A stretch of 18,582 nt of DNA from CALBPI01 sp039814545 (lineage in GTDB: Bacteria; Pseudomonadota; Gammaproteobacteria; Steroidobacterales; Woeseiaceae), in the NCBI GenBank assembly GCA_039814545.1, contig JBCCBB010000059.1:1-18582 (forward strand), in the 5' to 3' direction. Within the stretch, counting starts at the first letter, position 1, and the number at the start of each line of letters is the position of its first letter. Under the pieces are notes generated by a model. The model worked only from the letters and a program-made list of their open reading frames with translations. It searched no databases and was not told where the DNA came from. Made by a program: the position numbers and the translations under genes. Shown piece by piece: positions 14,483 to 18,582 of the stretch.

Positions 14483-15469
14483 CTACTTCGCGTACCAACG
14501 CTCGATCATTACGGGAAACAGAAATACGGCAATAAACGCACTGGCTGCCTTGGCCCAGGTGTGGTGGCTCAGGAACTGGAACCAGCTGGGCATCTTGGGC
14601 TGGCCTGGCGTCTCTGCGCCGAAACGTACGTCGCTCACGGTGCCAGCAATCACCATGTCGATCCCTTCAGGTTCTAGCGTCATCGTGAGCGTCGCTTTAT
14701 CCGTAAACTTCAGCGCCACGGTTTCGCCGTGCGGGATATCCATGACTTCGTCGTCGAGTTCTGACCAAACAATGGCGCCGTCCACGATTTCGCTGAATAC
14801 GACGTCGTCGTCTGTCGACATTGGCGGTGTGAACGACACGGCAACGAGGGCATCCGTTCTGAGCACATCGCCGCTGCTCATCGGCCCGGTGACGGCAAGC
14901 CGTGACGTGCTGTCGCCGGGTTGCAGAAACTGCAGCGTGTCATTGTCCTGTGTGACGGGCTCGCCGTTCCCCAGTGTGACACGCGACCCTTCCGGTGAAA
15001 TGACGGCGAGGGATGCGTCGTAAGGCTGCCAGCTCAAGTCGTAGCCGTTCACGCCTTGTGCATGCACGGTCATTCGTACGCGGCGATCGCCCGCGAAAGA
15101 AATACTGCTCAGGGTGACATTCTTCTCGGCGTCAGCGCGATCAACGATCACATCAATACCGTCTTTCGTCGTGCCCGCGAATTGACTCGCATCGATGTCA
15201 TACAGCGTCATCGAATCCGCGACCAGCGAGAGGAGTTCGCCCCGTTCGAAGTCGAAGGCCGCATAGCGCGTCTGAATCTCAATTCTGACGTCTGTCGTCC
15301 GTACGTCCCTGGCGATGATGGCGAAGAAAAAAGCGCCGACAACGAAGAGCAACGCAATCGCGCCAAGCGAGAGACGCTCCTTCTTGGTATCACCCTGGTC
15401 GGGTTCGTCTGACGCATCCTGGCTTTCGCCGGTCTCAATGGACTCGCCTGTGTCCACCGGATCACTCAT
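14483..15469 (-). CDS. Membrane protein with N- and C-terminal TM segments, unknown function
   Basis: I do not recognise this 328-residue protein. Residues 1-32 are acidic and hydrophilic with a repeated TGES. A membrane helix lies at about 33-53, then about 250 residues rich in beta-strand-like segments, and a second helix at about 306-322 with a short basic tail (ERWYAK). With two helices both ends should face the cytosol and the large central part the periplasm, where it could meet the exported products of the same operon. The ATG at 15469 overlaps the stop of the upstream gene as ATGA, and the next gene begins 11 bases after the stop. Topology is inferred from hydrophobicity only. Confidence 0.8.
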   Translation of the reverse strand: MSDPVDTGESIETGESQDASDEPDQGDTKKERLSLGAIALLFVVGAFFFAIIARDVRTTDVRIEIQTRYAAFDFERGELLSLVADSMTLYDIDASQFAGTTKDGIDVIVDRADAEKNVTLSSISFAGDRRVRMTVHAQGVNGYDLSWQPYDASLAVISPEGSRVTLGNGEPVTQDNDTLQFLQPGDSTSRLAVTGPMSSGDVLRTDALVAVSFTPPMSTDDDVVFSEIVDGAIVWSELDDEVMDIPHGETVALKFTDKATLTMTLEPEGIDMVIAGTVSDVRFGAETPGQPKMPSWFQFLSHHTWAKAASAFIAVFLFPVMIERWYAK

Positions 15470-16233
15470 GGTACATAAACCGTGGCGCTCACCTGGTCCG
15501 CCTGGCCATCTGTGGTCAGCGCGTGGACCACAAGCGTGTACACGCCGCCGTCAATGTCGCCCGGCAGGCCAATGACCACGGGTCGGCGCGGCGGAAACCG
15601 GCCGAGATCTATCGAATCGTTATGGCCCGCCTGATCGGAGGATGCAGGCGTGAGCCGATAAAACACCTTCGCCAGCGCGACGCGCGCCTGCAGGATCAGC
15701 GTGAGCTCGTCACTGTCGATGCCCTCAACGCGAACCGGACGATAAGCGGGCTTTCGCTGGCGGCAATCCCCTTCGCAGGCGATGAAGCATAGCGGCATGA
15801 TGCTTGCGGCATCGTCGAGGCTTTGGATGGACTCGAGGCTCCAGTCGAACGGCTCGCTTGCATCCGAGCGGGCGTCAATCTGGTAGTAGATGTCGGGATC
15901 CAGCGAACGACCGATGATCTGGTGCCCGCTGTCGTCAGGCAGGCTCGCGGGCATCAGCGGCAACGACGTGGCATCACCCAGCCGTGCCTGATCGACAGGT
16001 GCGCCGTATTGCAGCCCGACAATCTCGATACCGGTGACCGAGATCGGCTGCTGATAGAACCCCTCGCACCGGCCGTCATCGCGGCGCTGGTAGGCGTTCG
16101 TCTCTCCCGATTTCGACGCAATCTTGCGATTGCACTCGCTGGGCGCTGCCTGGACCACTGACGCCAACATCAATGTGGCCATCACGATCGCGTGTCCAGC
16201 TGATGGGGCCCAGCGTACCCTTGCCTCACTCAT
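15466..16233 (-). CDS. Exported cysteine-containing protein, unknown function
   Basis: I do not recognise this 255-residue protein. A signal peptide covers about residues 1-29 (hydrophobic HAIVMATLMLASVV, cleavage after VQA). The mature part has five cysteines, three of them close together in PLCFIACEGDC, suggesting disulfides in the periplasm. The C-terminal half (RPVVIGLPGDIDGGVYTLVVHALTTDGQ) reads like a beta-sandwich domain. The ATG at 16233 is chosen because it follows the likely promoter at 16277-16304 and gives a normal signal peptide; the in-frame ATG at 16287 lies upstream of that -10. It is the first gene of the operon and overlaps the membrane-protein gene by ATGA. Confidence 0.75.
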   Translation of the reverse strand: MSEARVRWAPSAGHAIVMATLMLASVVQAAPSECNRKIASKSGETNAYQRRDDGRCEGFYQQPISVTGIEIVGLQYGAPVDQARLGDATSLPLMPASLPDDSGHQIIGRSLDPDIYYQIDARSDASEPFDWSLESIQSLDDAASIMPLCFIACEGDCRQRKPAYRPVRVEGIDSDELTLILQARVALAKVFYRLTPASSDQAGHNDSIDLGRFPPRRPVVIGLPGDIDGGVYTLVVHALTTDGQADQVSATVYVP

Positions 16234-16247
16234 GGTGTAGCCCCACT

Positions 16248-16271
16248 CGGCGCTTTCGTGGCGCCGTTTTT
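16248..16271. other. GC hairpin in the leader of the envelope operon
   Basis: CGGCGC (16248-16253) and GCGCCG (16261-16266) form a 6-bp stem with a 7-base loop. Read on the plus strand, TTTTT follows, so it resembles a terminator, but no plus-strand gene precedes it. Read on the minus strand, it would lie within the first bases of the operon leader, near the predicted transcription start, and could stabilise the mRNA. Confidence 0.4.
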
Positions 16272-16276
16272 GCTCG

Positions 16277-16304
16277 AGTATACGCAACCGGTCGGGCGCG
16301 ACAA
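16277..16304 (-). promoter_or_regulatory. Sigma-70 promoter of the four-gene envelope operon
   Basis: On the minus strand, TTGTCG (16304-16299, four of six consensus bases) and TATACT (16282-16277, five of six) are separated by 16 bp. Transcription would start near 16270, giving a leader of about 37 bases before the ATG at 16233. Confidence 0.55.
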
Positions 16305-16414
16305 ATCGTGGATATCCAGTAGGCGAGCGGGTTTACGGCCGGGCAGGCGTAGGCGTTAGCAGGCCATTGAATTCACTGGAATCGTTGGAGTCGCCCGTCT
16401 CCACGCAACATAAA

Positions 16415-16432
16415 AAACAGTCAGTCCTGTTT
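16415..16432. repeat. Inverted repeat upstream of the E1 alpha gene
   Basis: AAACAG (16415-16420) and its exact reverse complement CTGTTT (16427-16432) flank six bases, in an AT-rich island inside GC-rich DNA. It lies about 65 bp before the E1 alpha start and could be an operator or enhancer-type site. The stretch 16283-16496 holds no gene that I can support. Confidence 0.4.
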
Positions 16433-16466
16433 CTTTTGTGTGAGCAGCTTTGTACACTGTTTCGGC

Positions 16467-16482
16467 TGGCGCACCGATTGCC
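16467..16482 (+). promoter_or_regulatory. Sigma-54-like -24/-12 element
   Basis: TGGCGC at 16467-16472 and TTGC at 16478-16481 match the -24/-12 consensus (TGGCAC, five bases, TTGC), with the invariant GG and GC separated by the required ten bases. Acetoin dehydrogenase operons are often sigma-54 dependent. However, transcription would start near 16493, only four bases before the E1 alpha ATG, leaving no transcribed ribosome site, so the match may be chance. Confidence 0.35.
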
Positions 16483-16496
16483 CAACGGGGGGAGCT

Positions 16497-17465
16497 ATGA
16501 CGCTGCAAAAGACCGAGCTGCTGACGGCCTACCGACTCATGACGACGATTCGTGAGTTCGAGGAGCGGCTGCACGTCGAAATCGCCACGGGCGCCATTCC
16601 CGGGTTCACACACCTCTACTCGGGCCAGGAGGCCATCGCGGTCGGTGTCTGCATGCACCTGGCCGATGACGACTACATCGTCTCAACCCATCGCGGTCAC
16701 GGCCACTGCATTGCGAAAGGCTGCGACGTCATCGGCATGATGAAAGAGATCTACGGTCGCGCCGACGGGCTCTGCAAGGGCAAGGGCGGCTCAATGCACA
16801 TCGCCGATTTCGACAAGGGCATGCTGGGCGCCAACGCCATCGTCGGTGGCGGGCCACCCATCGCCACGGGTGCGGCGATTGCCACAAAGCTCGACGGCAA
16901 CGGCAAGGTCACTGCGTCCTTCGGCGGTGACGGCAGCTCCAACCAGGGCACGGTATTCGAAGCCATGAACCTGGCTGTGGTCCTCAAGCTGCCCACGCTG
17001 TTTGTTTACGAAGACAACGGCTATGGCGAGCATACGGGCACGTCCTACGCCGTTGGCAGCAACGACATCGCCGGACGTTGCGCGGGCTTCGGCATGCGGG
17101 CCGAAAAAGTCGACGGCGCCGACTTCTTTGCCGTCTACGACATGGCCGGCGATCTGTTCGACCAGCTCCGCCGGGGCGAAGGTCCCGCCGCGCTCGAATG
17201 CGCCATTACGCGCTTCTACGGCCATTACGAAGGCGACCCGCAGAAGTACCGCGCCAAGGACGAGGTCGCGAACTTCCGCGAAACCATGGACTGCCTCAAG
17301 AACTTCAGAAAGCGAGTGACGGAAGAGGGCTGGCTCACTGACGCCGAGCTCGATGCGGTGGACACCGAAGTGATGGCGCTCATTGACGACGCCGTCGAGC
17401 AGTCGAAAGCGGCACCGCCGCCCGATGTGTCCGAAGTCCTCACCGACGTCTACGTCACTTACTGA
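16497..17465 (+). CDS. acoA: Thiamine-dependent 2-oxoacid/acetoin dehydrogenase E1, alpha subunit
   Basis: This 322-residue protein is the alpha half of a heterotetrameric E1 that decarboxylates a 2-oxoacid or cleaves acetoin using thiamine diphosphate. Family motifs run in order: TIREFEERL near the start, HLYSGQEAIAVG, STHRGHGH, GKGGSMHI, then the ThDP/Mg site FGGDGSSNQG through LFVYEDNGYG, and RFYGHYEGDP near the C-terminus. The length is that of AcoA-type (about 325) rather than longer mitochondrial-type subunits. The ATG at 16497 is preceded by a G-rich stretch with GGAG only two bases away; GTG at 16440 is in frame but adds non-family sequence. Ten bases separate it from the E1 beta gene. 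Pyruvate dehydrogenase alpha is the main alternative. Confidence 0.88.
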   Translation: MTLQKTELLTAYRLMTTIREFEERLHVEIATGAIPGFTHLYSGQEAIAVGVCMHLADDDYIVSTHRGHGHCIAKGCDVIGMMKEIYGRADGLCKGKGGSMHIADFDKGMLGANAIVGGGPPIATGAAIATKLDGNGKVTASFGGDGSSNQGTVFEAMNLAVVLKLPTLFVYEDNGYGEHTGTSYAVGSNDIAGRCAGFGMRAEKVDGADFFAVYDMAGDLFDQLRRGEGPAALECAITRFYGHYEGDPQKYRAKDEVANFRETMDCLKNFRKRVTEEGWLTDAELDAVDTEVMALIDDAVEQSKAAPPPDVSEVLTDVYVTY

Positions 17466-17475
17466 GGTCCGAGCG

Positions 17476-18483
17476 ATGACCGTCAAGACTTTTCGCGAAG
17501 CGCTGAATGACACGCTGCACGCCGAGATGGCGCGCGACAGCAAGATCATCATCCTCGGTGAGGACGTCGCCGGTGGCGCGGGCGGCACGGGCGTCGAGGA
17601 GGCCGCAGGCGGCATCTTTGGTGTCAGCAGTGGGCTGTTCAAAGCCTTCGGTGCCGAACGTGTCATCGACACGCCGATCAGCGAGTCGGCGATTGTGGGT
17701 GCGGCCGCAGGTGCCGCGCTGGCTGGCTACCGGCCCGTCGCCGAGCTCATGTTCGCTGACTTCATCGGCGTCTCGATGGACCAGCTTTACAACCAAATCG
17801 CCAAGTTTCGCTACATGTTCGGCGGCAAGACCCAATGCCCCGCGATCATCCGGATGCCCACGGGCGCCGGCATGAACATGGGCGCGCAGCACTCGCAGAC
17901 GATCTACCCGATTGTTACGAGTGTCCCCGGCCTCAAGGTCGCAATTCCGTCCAACGCCGCCGACGCCAAGGGCTTGCTCACCACGGCGCTGCGTGGCGAC
18001 GACCCCGTCGTGTTCTTCGAGCACAAGGCCTTGTACCCGAGGAAGTGCGACGTGCCCGATGGTGACTACCTCGTGCCGTTCGGTGAGGCTGCCCTGGTTC
18101 GAGAAGGCGAGCATGCGACCGTCGTGGCACTGGCCCGCATGGTCAACTTCGCCGAGAAAGCGCTCGACGCGCTTGAGGCGGACGGCATCACGGCCGATCT
18201 CATCGATCCAAGAACGACGTCGCCACTCGACCTCGACACGATTCTCGAAAGTCTCGAAGCCACAGGTCGCCTCGTCATTGTCGACGAGTCCAACCCACGC
18301 TGCTCTGTCGCCTCCGACATCGCGGGTCTCGTCGCAAGCGAAGGCTTCGACTTGCTGAAGGCGCCCGTGCAGCTCGTGACCGCGCCGCACACGCCCGTGC
18401 CCTTCGCACGCGAACTCGAACGCGCCTACGTGCCCAGCCCCGACGACATCGCTGCAGCGGTCCGCAAGGTGGTGGCGTACTGA
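17476..18483 (+). CDS. acoB: Thiamine-dependent 2-oxoacid/acetoin dehydrogenase E1, beta subunit
   Basis: This 335-residue protein is the beta half of E1. Typical segments are TFREALNDTLHAEM and ILGEDVAGG at the N-terminus, DTPISESAIVGAAAGAALAGYRPVAELMFADF, the Gly-rich RMPTGAGMNMGAQHSQTI, PSNAADAKGLLTTALRGDDPVVFFEHKALY, and DLIDPRTTSPLD in the transketolase C-terminal domain. The ATG at 17476 has GAGG eight bases upstream, overlapping the alpha stop codon. It lies directly between E1 alpha and an E2 gene that begins one base after its stop, so the complex is encoded as one operon. Substrate choice between acetoin, pyruvate and branched-chain oxoacids cannot be fixed from this subunit alone. 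Confidence 0.9.
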   Translation: MTVKTFREALNDTLHAEMARDSKIIILGEDVAGGAGGTGVEEAAGGIFGVSSGLFKAFGAERVIDTPISESAIVGAAAGAALAGYRPVAELMFADFIGVSMDQLYNQIAKFRYMFGGKTQCPAIIRMPTGAGMNMGAQHSQTIYPIVTSVPGLKVAIPSNAADAKGLLTTALRGDDPVVFFEHKALYPRKCDVPDGDYLVPFGEAALVREGEHATVVALARMVNFAEKALDALEADGITADLIDPRTTSPLDLDTILESLEATGRLVIVDESNPRCSVASDIAGLVASEGFDLLKAPVQLVTAPHTPVPFARELERAYVPSPDDIAAAVRKVVAY

Positions 18484-18484
18484 C

Positions 18485-18582
18485 ATGAGCATCACGGCGA
18501 TCACGGTGCCCAAGTGGGGCATCGAAATGCAGGAAGGTACGTTGACCGAGTGGAAAGTCGCGGTCGGCGATGCGGTCACCCA
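18485..18582 (+). CDS. acoC: Dihydrolipoamide acyltransferase E2, N-terminal part (cut by window end)
   Basis: Only the first 32 codons are present. They begin SITAITVPKWGIEMQEGTL, the start of a lipoyl domain; the modified lysine would lie just past the window edge. The PKWG segment is typical of AcoC-type E2 proteins, which favours an acetoin-type complex over pyruvate dehydrogenase. The ATG lies one base after the E1 beta stop, with AAGGTGG inside the end of that gene as possible ribosome site. The catalytic domain is not visible. Confidence 0.8.
   Translation, partial: MSITAITVPKWGIEMQEGTLTEWKVAVGDAVT

Noticed and set aside
12375..16233. Reading the four-gene operon as a curli-type secretion system or as a cytosolic anti-phage protease system
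   Set aside because: The CsgG-like protein lacks a lipobox and no curli genes are present; the protease and two partners are exported, which does not fit cytosolic phage-sensing modules.

Overview
The window is a compact, GC-rich stretch of bacterial chromosome with short gaps, stop/start overlaps and no rRNA, tRNA, CRISPR array, transposase or phage gene that I could see. The gene content (AhpC/AhpF with an OxyR-type site, a flavin-dependent halogenase, a TetR/SDR/SDR/Rieske catabolic block, acetoin-type 2-oxoacid dehydrogenase genes) suggests an aerobic, environmental Pseudomonadota, most likely a gammaproteobacterium. That placement is inference; no marker gene fixes it.

Layout. (1) 1-2589: an OxyR-type operator and promoter, ahpC, a strong intergenic hairpin, ahpF and a clean intrinsic terminator, forming a peroxide-defence operon. 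(2) 2720-5714, plus strand: a tryptophan-halogenase-family flavoprotein, a lipoprotein alpha/beta hydrolase and an exported phosphatase-like protein with a one-residue-short P-loop. (3) 5724-7499, minus strand: a GST-like protein with a C-terminal extension, a MaoC-type hydratase-like protein and a DUF3052-type protein, joined by overlaps. (4) 7535-8770, plus strand: an acetyl-CoA hydrolase/CoA-transferase family protein, divergent from region 3 with only 35 bp between start codons. (5) 8760-12359: a TetR regulator divergent from an SDR-SDR-Rieske oxygenase operon; a symmetrical operator sits on the operon promoter. Regions 3-5 look like parts of one catabolic pathway for an unknown substrate, involving ring or side-chain oxidation and CoA-ester chemistry. 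(6) 12375-16233, minus strand: a four-gene envelope operon coding for an exported Cys-containing protein, a two-TM membrane protein, an exported trypsin-like/PDZ-like protease and an exported CsgG-like/TPR protein. I do not recognise this combination, and it is the best candidate here for an undescribed system. (7) 16497-end, plus strand: E1 alpha, E1 beta and the start of E2 of a thiamine-dependent 2-oxoacid/acetoin dehydrogenase complex, cut by the window edge.

The most informative regulatory DNA is the OxyR-type site (176-212), the operator over a good sigma-70 promoter (9470-9509), and the divergent region 16234-16496, which holds a minus-strand promoter, a leader hairpin, an inverted repeat and a sigma-54-like element placed oddly close to the acoA start.
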